64,000 nt of DNA, taken from assembly GCF_021602025.1 (NCBI RefSeq), contig NZ_BQHW01000004.1, positions 186,001-250,000 of the forward strand, given 5' to 3'. The stretch is from Pseudomonas ceruminis. GTDB lineage: Bacteria; Pseudomonadota; Gammaproteobacteria; Pseudomonadales; Pseudomonadaceae. The translations under genes were made by a program, and so were the position numbers. Below, one piece after another: positions 52,162 to 62,639 of the stretch; the first letter of the stretch is position 1, and each line of letters opens with the position of its first letter. The notes beneath the pieces are model-generated. The model was not told where the DNA came from. It saw only the letters and a list, made by a program, of their open reading frames with translations, and searched no databases.

Positions 52162-53408
52162 ACGCACAACCGTTCTTTCGCTTTCTGCAGGAGCGTATCG
52201 GCCTGGATGTCGAATCGGTGGGTGTGCCGATGGTCGAGCGAGCCTTGCAGCAGCGCTGTGTAGCGCTGGGGGCGGCCGACCTTGACGATTATTGGCTGCG
52301 CCTGCAGCAATCGGTAGACGAACAGCAAGCGCTGATCGAGGCCGTGATCGTTCCGGAGACCTGGTTTTTCCGTTATCCCGAATCATTCACCGCGTTGGTC
52401 GGCCTGGCCCACAAACGCCTGGCAGAACTCGCCGGCGAACGGCCGCTGCGGCTGCTGAGCCTGCCCTGTTCTACCGGTGAGGAACCCTATTCGCTGGCCA
52501 TGGCCCTGCTCGACTCGGGAATCCACCCAGCCTCCTTCCATATCGATGGTATCGATATCAGCCCCAACTCGGTGGCCAAGGCGGTGCAGGGGGTGTATGG
52601 GCGCAATTCCTTCCGTGGCAGCGAGCTGGCTTTTCGCGAGCGGCATTTCCACCCGCGCGATGATGGCCATCAGCTCGATGAGCGGGTTCGGCAGCAGGTC
52701 AACCTGCAAGTGGGCAACGTGCTCGACCCGGTATTGGCCAGGCGCAACGGCCAGTACGATTTCGTGTTCTGCCGCAATTTGTTGATCTACTTCGATGTGC
52801 CGACCCAGCAGCGTGTCTTCGAGGTGCTTAAGGGCCTGGCTCAGCCGCAGGGTGTGCTGTTCATTGGGCCGGCCGAGGGGAGCTTGCTGGCGCGGCTGGG
52901 CATGCGCCCGCTGGGGATCGCCCAGTCGTTCGCCTATGTGCGCCAGGTTGTGGAGCCGCCGCCCGCGCCGAAGCCGGTTGTGCGCAGCGTGCCATTACCG
53001 CCTGCGCCCATCGGGTCGAGCCGGCCTGCGCCGGCACCGGTGCTGCGGCGTTCGGTACCCGTCGCCGTGCCCCGCGTCGAACAAAGCGAGAGCGAAAGCG
53101 ACTTGCTGAGCAACATCGCGCAGCAGGCCAATGCCGGTGATATCGGCCAGGCGCGCGCCAGTTGCCAGCGTTACTTGGCCCAGTTCGCGCCCAAGGCCCA
53201 GGTGTATTACTGGCTGGGGCTGCTCAGCGATACCGAAGGCGATGCCGCACAAGCGCTGACCCACTACCGCAAGGCCTTGTACCTGGACCCGCAGCACCCT
53301 GAAGCCTTGCTGCACCTGGCCACGCTGCTGGCTGCCCAGGGCGATGAAGCCGGCGCCCGGCGCCTGCAGGAACGCGCGGCGCGCGCTGGTCGGGAGGCTG
53401 AACGATGA
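52158..53408 (+). CDS. wspC: CheR-type methyltransferase with TPR tail, WspC
   Basis: WspC methylates WspA to raise its activity. The 416-residue protein has a CheR domain (about 1-265) with the SAM motif LSLPCSTGEEPYSLAM and the catalytic region DFVFCRNLLIYFDVPTQQRVFE, a proline-rich linker (about 270-315), and two or three tetratricopeptide repeats (YWLGLLSDTEGDAAQALTHYRKALYLDPQHPEAL). The ATG at 52158 overlaps the wspB stop; the frame is open farther upstream inside wspB but not as part of this gene. Confidence 0.95.
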   Translation: MNAQPFFRFLQERIGLDVESVGVPMVERALQQRCVALGAADLDDYWLRLQQSVDEQQALIEAVIVPETWFFRYPESFTALVGLAHKRLAELAGERPLRLLSLPCSTGEEPYSLAMALLDSGIHPASFHIDGIDISPNSVAKAVQGVYGRNSFRGSELAFRERHFHPRDDGHQLDERVRQQVNLQVGNVLDPVLARRNGQYDFVFCRNLLIYFDVPTQQRVFEVLKGLAQPQGVLFIGPAEGSLLARLGMRPLGIAQSFAYVRQVVEPPPAPKPVVRSVPLPPAPIGSSRPAPAPVLRRSVPVAVPRVEQSESESDLLSNIAQQANAGDIGQARASCQRYLAQFAPKAQVYYWLGLLSDTEGDAAQALTHYRKALYLDPQHPEALLHLATLLAAQGDEAGARRLQERAARAGREAER

Positions 53409-54067
53409 ATGTTGAACACGCGATCGGGCTGCTCGCTCAGGACGACGAGCGCATCGATGACTGCTGGAACCGTATCGGTGTGCATGGCAACAAGCAGTGC
53501 CCGTTGCTGGAGCGGCATATCCACTGCCGCAACTGTGAAGTCTACGCGGCAGCGGCCACGCGCCTGCTGGACCGCTACACCCTGGTCCAGGATCAACAGG
53601 CCCCAGCGGCCGCGGTCGAGGCCAGCAGCGGGCGTTCGCTGTTGCTGTTTCGCCTGGGTGAGGAATGGCTGGCCCTGGCCACTGCCTGCCTGGCCGAGAT
53701 CGCGCCAATGCAGCCGGTGCACTCGTTGCCCCATCAGCGTTCACGGGTGCTGCAAGGGGTGGCCAATGTACGTGGGGCATTGGTGCCTTGCCTGTCCCTG
53801 GGTGATCTGTTGGGAGGGGAACGTTTGCCTGAGCAGCCGCACAGTGGCCGAGCGATGCCACGCATGCTGATCCTGGCTGCGGTGGGTGGCCCGGTGGTGA
53901 TGGCGGTGGACGAAATTGATGGCATTCATCATCTGGACCTCGAATTGCCGGATGTCGCCGAGGGCGCTGCGCCGTTCACCACGGCCGTACTGCAATGGCG
54001 CGGACGCAGCGTGCGCCTGCTGGACGACCAACACTTACTGTCTGCCGTACAGCGGAGCCTGTCATGA
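53405..54067 (+). CDS. wspD: CheW-like protein WspD
   Basis: The 220-residue protein has an N-terminal segment with a Cys/His cluster (CWNRIGVHGNKQCPLLERHIHCRNC) and a CheW domain (about 75-215). It is the second coupling protein of the Wsp complex. It overlaps wspC and wspE by ATGA at each end. Confidence 0.94.
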   Translation: MNVEHAIGLLAQDDERIDDCWNRIGVHGNKQCPLLERHIHCRNCEVYAAAATRLLDRYTLVQDQQAPAAAVEASSGRSLLLFRLGEEWLALATACLAEIAPMQPVHSLPHQRSRVLQGVANVRGALVPCLSLGDLLGGERLPEQPHSGRAMPRMLILAAVGGPVVMAVDEIDGIHHLDLELPDVAEGAAPFTTAVLQWRGRSVRLLDDQHLLSAVQRSLS

Positions 54068-56343
54068 CCCCGGAGCAAATGCGCGACGCATCGTTGCTCG
54101 AACTCTTCAGCCTCGAGGCCGAGGCCCAGACCCAGGTGCTCAGCACCGGCCTGATGGCCCTGGAGCGCAACCCGACCCAGGCTGACCAGCTGGAAGCCTG
54201 CATGCGTGCGGCACATTCGCTCAAGGGCGCCGCACGGATCGTTGGCATCGATGCCGGGGTCAGCGTCGCCCATGTGATGGAAGATTGCCTGGTGGCTGCC
54301 CAAGAGGGCCGACTTCAGTTGCGGGCGGACCATATCGACGCACTGTTGCGTGGCACTGACCTGCTGCTGCATATCGCAACGCCCGGCGATCCGTCGGGCG
54401 AAGCGGGCGTGCCGGCGTTCCTGGTACAGATGGCGGGCCTGCTCGACCCAAGTGCTGCGCCGGTGCCGCTGCCAACGCTGGCGCCAGAACCTGCAGTGTT
54501 CGCTGCGTTGGCCGCCGAGCCGGTGACGGTCGAGGCTGAGCCAGAGGCAGAACCGCCAGCGCCGCGCAAGGCCGGTAAACGCGGCGCAGACGGGGCCGAG
54601 CGGGTACTGCGGGTTACTGCCGATCGCCTGAACAGCCTGCTCGACCTGTCGAGCAAATCGCTGGTGGAGACCCAGCGCCTCAAGCCCTACCTGGCCACCC
54701 TGCAGCGCCTCAAGCGCATGCATGGCCAGGGCATGCGCGCCCTCGACGGGCTGAAGGCCCAACTCGAAGAAGGCGGCCAAAGCCCTGAAGTGCTCGAAGC
54801 ACTGGCCCAGACTCAGCGCCTGTTGCTGGAAACCCAGCAGATCCTGCAGCAGCAGGCTGCCGACCTCGACGAATTCGGCTGGCAGGCCAGCCAGCGTGCG
54901 CAATTGCTTTACGACACGGCGCTGGCCTGCCGTATGAGGCCGTTTGCCGACGTGCTCACTGGTCAAAGCCGTATGGTGCGCGACCTGGGGCGCTCGCTGG
55001 GCAAGCAGGTGCGCCTGCAGATCGATGGCGAAAAGACCCAGGTCGATCGCGATGTGCTGGAAAAGCTCGAGGCACCGCTTACCCACCTGCTGCGCAATGC
55101 CGTCGACCACGGCATCGAAATGCCCGAGCTACGCCTGCTGGCTGGCAAGCCGGAAGAGGGTGCCATTCGCCTGCATGCCTCGCATCAGGCAGGCCTGCTT
55201 GTGCTTGAACTGAGCGATGACGGGGGTGGTATCGACCTTGAGCGGTTGCGCCGCAATATCGTCGAGCGGGGCCTGTCCCCGGCCGATACCGTGGCGCAGA
55301 TGAGTGAGGCAGAGCTGCTGACCTTTCTGTTCCTGCCGGGCTTCAGCATGCGCGACAAGGTGACTGAGGTGTCCGGCCGTGGCGTTGGCCTGGACGCAGT
55401 GCAGCATATGGTGCGTGACCTGCGTGGCTCGATTGAACTGACCCAGGTAACGGGCCAGGGCTGTCGTTTCCACGTGCAAGTGCCGCTGACCCTGTCGGTG
55501 GTGCGCAGCCTGGTGGTGGAAGTGGGCGGTGAGGCCTATGCATTCCCGCTGGCGCATATCGAGCGCACCCTGGAAGTGACCGCCGAGCAGATCGTGCAGA
55601 TCGAAGGCCGGCAGCATTTTTGGCACGAGGGCAGGCACATCGGCCTGGTTGCTGCCAACCAGTTGCTCAACCGGCCGACCGCACCGGGGGATGAACGCAG
55701 TTTGCGGGTAGTGGTGATTCGCGAGCGCGAGCAGTTGTATGGGGTGGCGGTGGAGCGCCTGATCGGCGAGCGGGTCTTGGTGGTGATGCCGCTGGACCCG
55801 CGCCTTGGCAAGGTTCAGGACATCTCGGCGGGGGCACTGCTGGACGATGGTTCCGTGGTGCTGATCGTCGACGTGGAAGACCTGCTGCGCTCGGTGGAGA
55901 AGCTGCTCAGCACCGGCCGCCTGGAACGCATCGAGCGCGGCGTACAAGGCGGGCGTGGGGTCAGCCGCAAGCGCATCCTGGTGGTCGACGATTCGCTCAC
56001 GGTGCGCGAGCTGCAACGCAAGCTGCTGGGCAATCGCGGCTACGATGTTGCCGTTGCGGTCGACGGCATGGACGGTTGGAACGCCCTGCGCAGTGAAGAC
56101 TTCGACCTGTTGATTACCGATATCGACATGCCGCGCATGGACGGCATCGAGTTGGTCACCTTGGTGCGCCGTGATCAGCGGCTGCAGTCGCTACCGGTGA
56201 TGGTGGTCTCGTACAAGGACCGTGAAGAAGATCGGCGGCGTGGCCTGGATGCCGGGGCCGACTACTATTTGGCTAAGGCGAGCTTCCACGACGATGCGTT
56301 GCTGGACGCCGTGGTGGAATTGATCGGAGGTGCTCAGGGATGA
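54064..56343 (+). CDS. wspE: Hybrid histidine kinase WspE (CheA-like)
   Basis: WspE phosphorylates WspR and the methylesterase WspF. The 759-residue protein has an HPt domain with the phospho-accepting His in AHSLKGAARIVG, a dimer domain, an ATPase domain with LRNAVDHGIE, DDGGGIDLERLRR and GRGVGLDAV, a CheW-like domain (about 485-625), and a receiver domain at the C-terminus (about 640-755) with Asp in LLITDIDMPRMDG and a conserved Lys. The ATG at 54064 overlaps the wspD stop. Confidence 0.96.
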   Translation: MTPEQMRDASLLELFSLEAEAQTQVLSTGLMALERNPTQADQLEACMRAAHSLKGAARIVGIDAGVSVAHVMEDCLVAAQEGRLQLRADHIDALLRGTDLLLHIATPGDPSGEAGVPAFLVQMAGLLDPSAAPVPLPTLAPEPAVFAALAAEPVTVEAEPEAEPPAPRKAGKRGADGAERVLRVTADRLNSLLDLSSKSLVETQRLKPYLATLQRLKRMHGQGMRALDGLKAQLEEGGQSPEVLEALAQTQRLLLETQQILQQQAADLDEFGWQASQRAQLLYDTALACRMRPFADVLTGQSRMVRDLGRSLGKQVRLQIDGEKTQVDRDVLEKLEAPLTHLLRNAVDHGIEMPELRLLAGKPEEGAIRLHASHQAGLLVLELSDDGGGIDLERLRRNIVERGLSPADTVAQMSEAELLTFLFLPGFSMRDKVTEVSGRGVGLDAVQHMVRDLRGSIELTQVTGQGCRFHVQVPLTLSVVRSLVVEVGGEAYAFPLAHIERTLEVTAEQIVQIEGRQHFWHEGRHIGLVAANQLLNRPTAPGDERSLRVVVIREREQLYGVAVERLIGERVLVVMPLDPRLGKVQDISAGALLDDGSVVLIVDVEDLLRSVEKLLSTGRLERIERGVQGGRGVSRKRILVVDDSLTVRELQRKLLGNRGYDVAVAVDGMDGWNALRSEDFDLLITDIDMPRMDGIELVTLVRRDQRLQSLPVMVVSYKDREEDRRRGLDAGADYYLAKASFHDDALLDAVVELIGGAQG

Positions 56344-57353
56344 AGATCGCCATCGTCAATGACATGCCCATGGCCGTGGAAGCCTTGCGCAGGGCCTTGG
56401 CGTTCGAGCCTGCGCACGAGGTGGTGTGGGTGGCCAGCAACGGTGCCGAGGCGGTAAGCAAGTGTGCCGAGTTTACCCCCGACCTTATTCTCATGGACCT
56501 GATCATGCCGGTGATGGGCGGTGTCGAGGCAACGCGGCGGATCATGGCCGAGACGCCCTGCGCCATCGTCATCGTCACTGTCGATCGCAAGCAGAACGTG
56601 CACCAGGTGTTCGAAGCGATGGGCCATGGTGCCCTGGATGTGGTCGACACGCCGTCCCTGGGTGCTGGTGATGCGCGCGCTGCGGCGGCGCCATTGCTGC
56701 GCAAGATACTCAACATCAGCTGGCTGATCGGTCAGCAGCGCCCAGCGGCCACCAAACCGGTCGCGGCGCCGCTGCGTGACAGTGCGCAGCGCCGTGGGCT
56801 GGTGGCGATTGGCTCGTCGGCAGGCGGGCCCGCCGCGTTGGAAGTGTTGCTCAAAGGGCTGCCCAAGGGATTTGCGGCGTCCATCGTGCTGGTCCAGCAT
56901 GTCGACCAGGTGTTCGCTGCCGGCATGGCCGAATGGCTTGGCAGCGCGTGCGGGCTACCGGTGCGTCTGGCCCGTGAGGGGGAGCCGCCGCAGCCGGGGC
57001 AAGTGCTGCTGGCCGGCACCAACCACCATATCCGCCTGATACAGAATGGCCAGTTGGCCTACACTGCCGAACCTGTCAATGAAATCTACCGGCCCTCGAT
57101 CGATGTGTTCTTCGAGAGCGTGGCGCGCTACTGGCGCGGCGATGCGGTGGGCGTGCTGCTCACCGGCATGGGCCGCGACGGCGCCCAGGGCCTGAAACTG
57201 ATGCGCCAGCAGGGCTTCCTGACCATTGCTCAGGACCAGGCCAGCAGCGCAGTCTACGGTATGCCCAAGGCGGCCGCGGCAATCGATGCAGCGGTGGAGA
57301 TCCGTCCGCTGGAGCGAATCGCCGGGCGCTTGATGGAAATCTTTGCAAAATGA
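56340..57353 (+). CDS. wspF: CheB-type methylesterase WspF
   Basis: WspF removes methyl groups from WspA and so turns the system off; its loss gives wrinkly, biofilm-forming colonies. The 337-residue protein has an N-terminal receiver domain (Asp in LILMDLIMPVMGG) and a CheB catalytic domain with Ser in IGSSAGGPAALE, His in LVQHVDQVF and Asp in GMGRDGAQGLKLM. It overlaps the wspE stop by ATGA. The frame is intact, so the switch looks functional in this strain. Confidence 0.96.
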   Translation: MKIAIVNDMPMAVEALRRALAFEPAHEVVWVASNGAEAVSKCAEFTPDLILMDLIMPVMGGVEATRRIMAETPCAIVIVTVDRKQNVHQVFEAMGHGALDVVDTPSLGAGDARAAAAPLLRKILNISWLIGQQRPAATKPVAAPLRDSAQRRGLVAIGSSAGGPAALEVLLKGLPKGFAASIVLVQHVDQVFAAGMAEWLGSACGLPVRLAREGEPPQPGQVLLAGTNHHIRLIQNGQLAYTAEPVNEIYRPSIDVFFESVARYWRGDAVGVLLTGMGRDGAQGLKLMRQQGFLTIAQDQASSAVYGMPKAAAAIDAAVEIRPLERIAGRLMEIFAK

Positions 57354-57395
57354 CGATATGTGAATCACGCTGCGGCTGTGGTCAGGTGAATAGGG

Positions 57396-58400
57396 ATGAA
57401 TGATCTACCGATGGATGGTTTTGCGACCACCAACGAAAATTCGGCGATGGTGCTGCTGGTCGATGATCAGGCGATGATCGGCGAAGCGGTGCGTCGTGGC
57501 CTGGCCCACGAGGAGAACATCGACTTCCACTTCTGCGCCGACCCGCACCAGGCCGTGGCACAGGCGATGCGCATCAAGCCCACGGTGATCCTCCAGGACC
57601 TGATCATGCCGGGCCTGGATGGCCTGACCCTGGTGCGCGAGTACCGCAACAACCCGGCCACCCAGGACATCCCGATCATCGTCCTGTCGACCAAGGAAGA
57701 CCCGCTGGTCAAGAGCGCGGCATTTGCCGCCGGGGCCAACGATTATCTGGTCAAGCTGCCGGACACCATCGAACTGGTGGCACGCATTCGCTATCACTCA
57801 CGTTCCTACCTGACGCTGCTGCAGCGTGATGAGGCCTATCGCGCGTTGCGGGTGAGCCAGCAGCAGTTGCTCGACACCAACCTGATGTTGCAGCGGCTGA
57901 TGAACTCCGACGGCCTGACCGGGCTGTCCAACCGCCGCCACTTCGACGAGTACCTGGAGCTGGAATGGCGCCGGGCGATGCGGGAACAGCAGCAGTTGTC
58001 GCTGCTGATGATCGATGTCGACTACTTCAAGGTCTACAACGACAGCTTTGGCCACCTGGCCGGTGACGAGGCCCTGCGCCAGGTCGCCGAAGCCATTCGT
58101 GGCTCCTGCTCGCGGCCGACCGACCTGCCAGCGCGCTATGGTGGCGAGGAGTTCGCCTTGGTGCTGCCCAATACCTCGCCCGGCGGGGCGCGCCTGGTCG
58201 CCGAGAAGCTGCGCCAGACCGTACATGGCCTGGCTATCCCGCACACTGCGCCGCAGGCCGATTCGCGCCTGACCGTCAGTATTGGCCTGGCGACGCAGAC
58301 GCCACCGCTGGGCAGCCATTGCCGGCAGTTGATCTCGGCGGCGGACAAGGGCTTGTACCTGGCCAAGGACAGCGGCCGTAACCAGGTTGGGATTGCCTGA
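57396..58400 (+). CDS. wspR: Diguanylate cyclase response regulator WspR
   Basis: WspR makes cyclic-di-GMP when phosphorylated by WspE. The 334-residue protein has a receiver domain with Asp68 in [12 protein letters not shown], a helical stalk (about 140-170) and a GGDEF domain with active site GGEEF at 249-253. The inhibitory I-site is kept, as RPTD at 240-243. It is 42 bases after wspF and ends the operon before a hairpin. Confidence 0.96.
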   Translation: MNDLPMDGFATTNENSAMVLLVDDQAMIGEAVRRGLAHEENIDFHFCADPHQAVAQAMRIKPTVILQDLIMPGLDGLTLVREYRNNPATQDIPIIVLSTKEDPLVKSAAFAAGANDYLVKLPDTIELVARIRYHSRSYLTLLQRDEAYRALRVSQQQLLDTNLMLQRLMNSDGLTGLSNRRHFDEYLELEWRRAMREQQQLSLLMIDVDYFKVYNDSFGHLAGDEALRQVAEAIRGSCSRPTDLPARYGGEEFALVLPNTSPGGARLVAEKLRQTVHGLAIPHTAPQADSRLTVSIGLATQTPPLGSHCRQLISAADKGLYLAKDSGRNQVGIA

Positions 58401-58403
58401 ACG

Positions 58404-58435
58404 GGCCTCACCGTCGGCTCGCCGACGAGGAGGCC
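58404..58435 (+). terminator. Hairpin after wspR
   Basis: GGCCTC / GAGGCC outer pairs enclose CGTCGGC / GCCGACG with a 2-base loop, directly after the wspR stop. No T-run follows; a role in ending the wsp transcript is inferred. Confidence 0.5.
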
Positions 58436-58529
58436 ATTCGGATTTCTACCGCCCGGCGGGTCTGCCGCCGAGCCCCAGACTCAGTTATACTCCCCGGCTT
58501 TTCACCGAATTCGCGCGAGTAGCCAGCCC

Positions 58530-59625
58530 ATGGAAATCCAACCGATCCTGAACACCATCAAGGACCTCACCGAGCGTTCCCAGTCCATTCGGGGGTATCT
58601 TTGACTACGATCACAAGCATGACCGCCTGATCGAAGTCAACCGCGAGCTGGAAGACCCGGCCGTCTGGAACAAGCCCGAGTATGCCCAGGCCCTGGGCCG
58701 CGAACGTGCCATGCTGGCCCAGGTCGTCGAGACCCTGGACAAGCTGTCTGGCGGCCTGGCCGACTGCAAGGACCTGCTCGACATGGCTGTCGAGGAAAAT
58801 GACGAAGGCGCGGTAAGCGACGTCGTGACCGAGCTGCAAAGCCTGGAAGAGAACCTGGCTCAGCTTGAGTTCCGTCGCATGTTCAGCGGCGAGATGGACA
58901 TGAACAACGCCTACCTGGACATCCAGGCCGGCTCGGGGGGTACCGAGGCGCAGGACTGGGCCAACATCCTGCTGCGCATGTACCTGCGCTGGGCCGACAA
59001 GCGCGGTTTCGACGCCACCATCATCGAGCTTTCCGAAGGTGAGGTCGCCGGCATCAAGGGCGCCACCGTGCACATCAAGGGCGAGTACGCCTTCGGCTGG
59101 CTGCGCACCGAGATCGGTGTGCACCGCCTGGTGCGCAAGAGCCCGTTCGACTCCGGTGCCCGTCGCCACACCTCGTTCTCGGCGGTGTTCGTGTCGCCCG
59201 AGATCGACGACAAGGTCGAAATCGAGATCAACCCGGCCGACTTGCGTATCGACACCTACCGCTCCTCGGGCGCCGGCGGTCAGCACGTGAACACCACCGA
59301 CTCCGCGGTGCGTATCACCCACGTGCCGACCAACACCGTGGTGGCCTGCCAGAACGAACGCTCCCAGCATGCCAACAAGGATACCGCCATGAAAATGCTG
59401 CGGGCCAAGTTGTACGAGCTGGAAATGCAGAAGCGCAACGCCGCCTCTCAGGCGCTGGAAGACAGCAAGTCGGATATCGGCTGGGGTCACCAGATTCGCT
59501 CCTACGTGCTTGATGACTCCCGCATCAAGGACCTGCGCACCGGCGTCGAGCGCAGCGATTGCCAGAAGGTTCTGGACGGCGACCTCGACCAGTATCTGGA
59601 AGCGAGCCTCAAGCAGGGGCTGTAA
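58530..59625 (+). CDS. prfB: Peptide chain release factor 2 with programmed +1 frameshift
   Basis: RF2 ends translation at UGA and UAA. The ATG at 58530 reads 24 codons to an in-frame TGA (58602-58604); a shift of +1 at CTT-TGA-C continues as DYDHKHDRL... to give 364 residues. The stop-recognition motif SPF (VRKSPFDSG) and the peptide-release GGQ (about 249-251 in [10 protein letters not shown]) are intact. When RF2 is scarce, the shift is favoured, so RF2 controls its own level. lysS follows after 93 bases. Confidence 0.97.
58591..58605 (+). promoter_or_regulatory. prfB programmed frameshift site
   Basis: GGGGGTATCTTTGAC contains a Shine-Dalgarno-like GGGGG three bases upstream of the slippery CTT-TGA-C. 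This is the standard RF2 autoregulatory signal, so the internal stop is not a mutation. Confidence 0.95.
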
Positions 59626-59718
59626 GCCGCACACCACCGCCGCGATACCAGGCCGCCCGCCGGTATCGCGTGCCCTGCCCGAAAAGGGCAACGAATACCT
59701 GATGGAAAGAATGACGAC

Positions 59719-61221
59719 ATGAGCGACCTCAAGACCGAATCGCAAGACCTGCAACAGGAAGAAAACACCCTGATCGCCCTGCGCAAGGAAAAGCTTGCCG
59801 CTGAGCGCGAGAAGGGTCAGGCCTTCCCCAACGACTTCCGCCGCGACAGCTACTGCAACGACCTGCAGAAGCAATACGTCGACAAGACCAAGGAAGAGCT
59901 GGAAGCTGCAGCGATCCCGGTCAAGGTTGCCGGTCGCATCATGCTCAACCGTGGCTCGTTCATGGTCATCCAGGACATGACCGGCCGTATCCAGGTCTAT
60001 GTCAACCGCAAGACCCTGCCGGAAGAGACCCTGGCTGCGGTCAAGACCTGGGACCTTGGCGACATCATCGCCGCAGAAGGTACCCTGGCGCGTTCCGGTA
60101 AAGGTGATCTGTACGTCGAAATGACCAACGTGCGCCTGCTGACCAAGTCGCTGCGCCCGCTGCCGGACAAGCACCACGGCCTGACCGACACCGAGCAGCG
60201 CTACCGCCAGCGCTACGTCGACCTGATGGTCAACGAAGAAACTCGCCACACCTTCCGTGTGCGTTCGCAGGTGATCTCGCACATCCGCAAGTTCCTCACC
60301 GAGCGCGACTTCCTTGAAGTCGAAACGCCGATGCTGCAAACCATTCCCGGTGGTGCTGCCGCCAAGCCGTTCGAAACCCACCACAATGCCCTGGACATGG
60401 CCATGTTCCTGCGCATCGCGCCGGAGCTGTACCTCAAGCGCCTTGTGGTCGGCGGGTTCGAAAAGGTCTTCGAGATCAACCGCAACTTCCGTAACGAAGG
60501 CGTTTCGACCCGGCACAACCCCGAGTTCACCATGCTCGAGTTCTACCAGGCCTATGCCGACTACCGCGACAACATGGACCTCACCGAAGAGCTGTTCCGC
60601 GAGCTGGCGCAGTTGGTGCTGGGCAGCACCGACGTGCCGTACGGCGACAAGGTGTTCCACTTCGGTGAGCCGTTCGTGCGCCTGTCGGTGTTCGACTCGA
60701 TCCTCAAGTACAACCCGCAGTTGTCCGCCGCCGACCTGCAGGACGTCGACAAGGCCCGTGAGATCGCCAGAAAAGCCGGTGCCAAGGTGCTTGGCCATGA
60801 AGGCCTGGGCAAGCTGCAGGTGATGATTTTCGAAGAACTGGTCGAGCACAAGCTGGAGCAGCCGCACTTCATCACCGAATACCCGTTCGAAGTGTCGCCG
60901 CTGGCCCGTCGCAATGACGACAACCCAGCCGTGACCGACCGCTTCGAGCTGTTCATCGGTGGCCGCGAAATCGCCAACGCCTATTCCGAGCTCAACGATG
61001 CCGAGGACCAGGCCGAGCGCTTCCTGGCCCAGGTAGCGGAGAAGGACGCCGGTGACGACGAGGCCATGCACTACGATGCCGACTTCGTTCGCGCCCTGGA
61101 GTACGGCATGCCGCCGACCGCTGGTGAAGGCATCGGCATCGACCGCCTGGTGATGCTGTTGACCAACTCGCCGTCGATTCGCGATGTGATCCTGTTCCCG
61201 CACATGCGTCCGCAGGCCTGA
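59719..61221 (+). CDS. lysS: Lysyl-tRNA synthetase, class II
   Basis: LysS charges tRNA-Lys. The 500-residue protein has an N-terminal OB-fold anticodon-binding domain (about 60-170: [28 protein letters not shown]) and the class II core with motif 1, motif 2 ([23 protein letters not shown]) and motif 3 ([13 protein letters not shown]). It stands directly after prfB, an order known from many bacteria. Confidence 0.98.
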   Translation: MSDLKTESQDLQQEENTLIALRKEKLAAEREKGQAFPNDFRRDSYCNDLQKQYVDKTKEELEAAAIPVKVAGRIMLNRGSFMVIQDMTGRIQVYVNRKTLPEETLAAVKTWDLGDIIAAEGTLARSGKGDLYVEMTNVRLLTKSLRPLPDKHHGLTDTEQRYRQRYVDLMVNEETRHTFRVRSQVISHIRKFLTERDFLEVETPMLQTIPGGAAAKPFETHHNALDMAMFLRIAPELYLKRLVVGGFEKVFEINRNFRNEGVSTRHNPEFTMLEFYQAYADYRDNMDLTEELFRELAQLVLGSTDVPYGDKVFHFGEPFVRLSVFDSILKYNPQLSAADLQDVDKAREIARKAGAKVLGHEGLGKLQVMIFEELVEHKLEQPHFITEYPFEVSPLARRNDDNPAVTDRFELFIGGREIANAYSELNDAEDQAERFLAQVAEKDAGDDEAMHYDADFVRALEYGMPPTAGEGIGIDRLVMLLTNSPSIRDVILFPHMRPQA

Positions 61222-61232
61222 GTGAACTGAAC

Positions 61233-61260
61233 AAGCCGCCTTTCGAGGCGGCTTTTTCTT
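61233..61260 (+). terminator. Rho-independent terminator after lysS
   Basis: A 9-bp stem AAGCCGCCT / AGGCGGCTT with a TTCG tetraloop is followed by TTTTT. Confidence 0.93.
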
Positions 61261-61305
61261 GCCTGAAGCTTTATGTTGTTTGTACTGACCCATGAGGTAC
61301 CCCCC

Positions 61306-62022
61306 GTGACACCCGCCATGCCTCACCAGGGCGCCGCCGGCATCGCCACCGCCGTCGCCGAAAGCGTGCAGTACCAGGGTCGCAAGACCGCCCGCCAAGG
61401 CAGCGAGCAGCGCCGCCAGCTGATCCTCGATGCCGCCATGCGCATTGTCGTGCGTGATGGCGTGCGCGGGGTGCGCCACCGTGCGGTGGCCGCCGAGGCC
61501 GGTGTGCCGTTGTCGGCCACCACTTACTACTTCAAGGATATCGAGGACCTGCTCACCGATACCTTCGCCCAGTACGTCGAACGCAGCGCGGCCTATATGG
61601 CCAAGCTCTGGGCCAACACGGAGGTGGTCTTGCGCCAGCTGCTTGCCCAGGGCGACAGCAGCGCGCAATCTCGGGCACGCCTGGCAGACGAAGTGGCGCG
61701 CATGACCGCCGACTACGTTTCGCGGCAATTGCTCAACCGCCGCGACTTCCTCATGGCCGAGCAGGCCTTTCGCCAAGAGGCGCTGCTATGCCCGCGCCTG
61801 GCCGAACTGGTGCGCGCCCATGAGCAGATTCTGCTGCATGGCACACGGCAGCTGTTGCAGGTGGTCGGCTCGCAACAACCGGAGCAGGACGCCCAGATGT
61901 TGACGGCGATTATCGAGCAGATGGAATATCAGGGCCTGCTCAAGGATGCCGATGCGCAAGCCGATGGGCAGATGCTCGCTATGCTTACCCGTTACCTTCA
62001 CCTGGTGTTGGCATCGGCCTGA
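61306..62022 (+). CDS. TetR-family transcriptional regulator
   Basis: The 238-residue protein has an N-terminal helix-turn-helix (about 35-85: QLILDAAMRIVVRDGVRGVRHRAVAAEAGVPLSATTYYFKDIEDL) and a C-terminal ligand domain. GTG at 61306 has GAGGT upstream and is preferred; an ATG at 61273 and one at 61318 are alternatives. The target and ligand are unknown. It is followed on the same strand, after 30 bases, by a lipoprotein gene and may belong to the same transcript. Confidence 0.9.
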   Translation: MTPAMPHQGAAGIATAVAESVQYQGRKTARQGSEQRRQLILDAAMRIVVRDGVRGVRHRAVAAEAGVPLSATTYYFKDIEDLLTDTFAQYVERSAAYMAKLWANTEVVLRQLLAQGDSSAQSRARLADEVARMTADYVSRQLLNRRDFLMAEQAFRQEALLCPRLAELVRAHEQILLHGTRQLLQVVGSQQPEQDAQMLTAIIEQMEYQGLLKDADAQADGQMLAMLTRYLHLVLASA

Positions 62023-62052
62023 GCCTGGTGCGAACTTTTCAAGGAGAACCTG

Positions 62053-62601
62053 ATGAAAGCCTGGCGTGTGGTGTTGTTGACGTTGTCATTCCTGCTGCTG
62101 GGCGGTTGTCTGGTGACCTTCCACGAGCCGCTGCCGAGCAATCAGGCGGCGCCCAAGGCGTTGCTGGGCAAGTGGAGCAGCAAGGATGCCTGGGGCGAGC
62201 CCCTGAAGCTGGTCATCAGCCGCACGGGCGGCGATGCCTACAAGGCCGTGGCGACCGCCAAGGGTAAGAAGCCTGAAGAATATGTCTTCACCGTGTCGCG
62301 CCACGGCAACCGCTGGTACCTTTCGGCCGGTGTGCCCAAGCGCCTGGGTGGCAACTTCCTGATTGGTGGTTTCGATATCGTCGATGGCAAGGAACTGGTG
62401 GTCTACAACCTTGACGTCGAGCAGGTGCAACAGGCGGTCGAGAAGAAGGAACTGACCGGGCGCAGCGTCGAAGTGCCCGAGGACAACGGTGACGGCGTGC
62501 TGATCGACAGCCCGTCGGCGCGCGTGCTGGCGTATCTGGATGACCCGGCCAACTCCGACCTGTTCGTCGAGGTGGCGCGCTTCCAGCGCAGCGGCAAATG
62601 A
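62053..62601 (+). CDS. Small lipoprotein of unknown function
   Basis: The 182-residue product has a lipoprotein signal with lipobox LLGGC (Cys near residue 19) and a mature part of beta strands (LLGKWSSKDAWGEPLKLVISRTGGDAYKAV). I do not recognise a characterised family, although similar genes occur next to TetR and DUF1704 genes in pseudomonads. AAGGAG precedes the ATG. Confidence 0.85.
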   Translation: MKAWRVVLLTLSFLLLGGCLVTFHEPLPSNQAAPKALLGKWSSKDAWGEPLKLVISRTGGDAYKAVATAKGKKPEEYVFTVSRHGNRWYLSAGVPKRLGGNFLIGGFDIVDGKELVVYNLDVEQVQQAVEKKELTGRSVEVPEDNGDGVLIDSPSARVLAYLDDPANSDLFVEVARFQRSGK

Positions 62602-62604
62602 CCC

Positions 62605-62624
62605 TGCCGGCGTTTTTGCCGGCA
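62605..62624 (+). terminator. Hairpin after the lipoprotein gene
   Basis: TGCCGGC / GCCGGCA with a GTTTTT loop lies directly past the stop codon. It might weaken transcription into the next gene, but there is no T-run after the stem. Confidence 0.4.
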
Positions 62625-62639
62625 TGCAAGGAGTCCTGA

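Noticed and set aside
57396-58400. WspR as a deregulated cyclase without an I-site
   Set aside because: RPTD is present at the inhibitory position before GGEEF.
58530-58604. In-frame TGA early in prfB as a disabling mutation
   Set aside because: The CTT-TGA-C site with an upstream G-run is the normal RF2 programmed frameshift.
58567-61776. A 1069-codon minus-strand frame across prfB and lysS
   Set aside because: It is the shadow of two universal genes with intact motifs.
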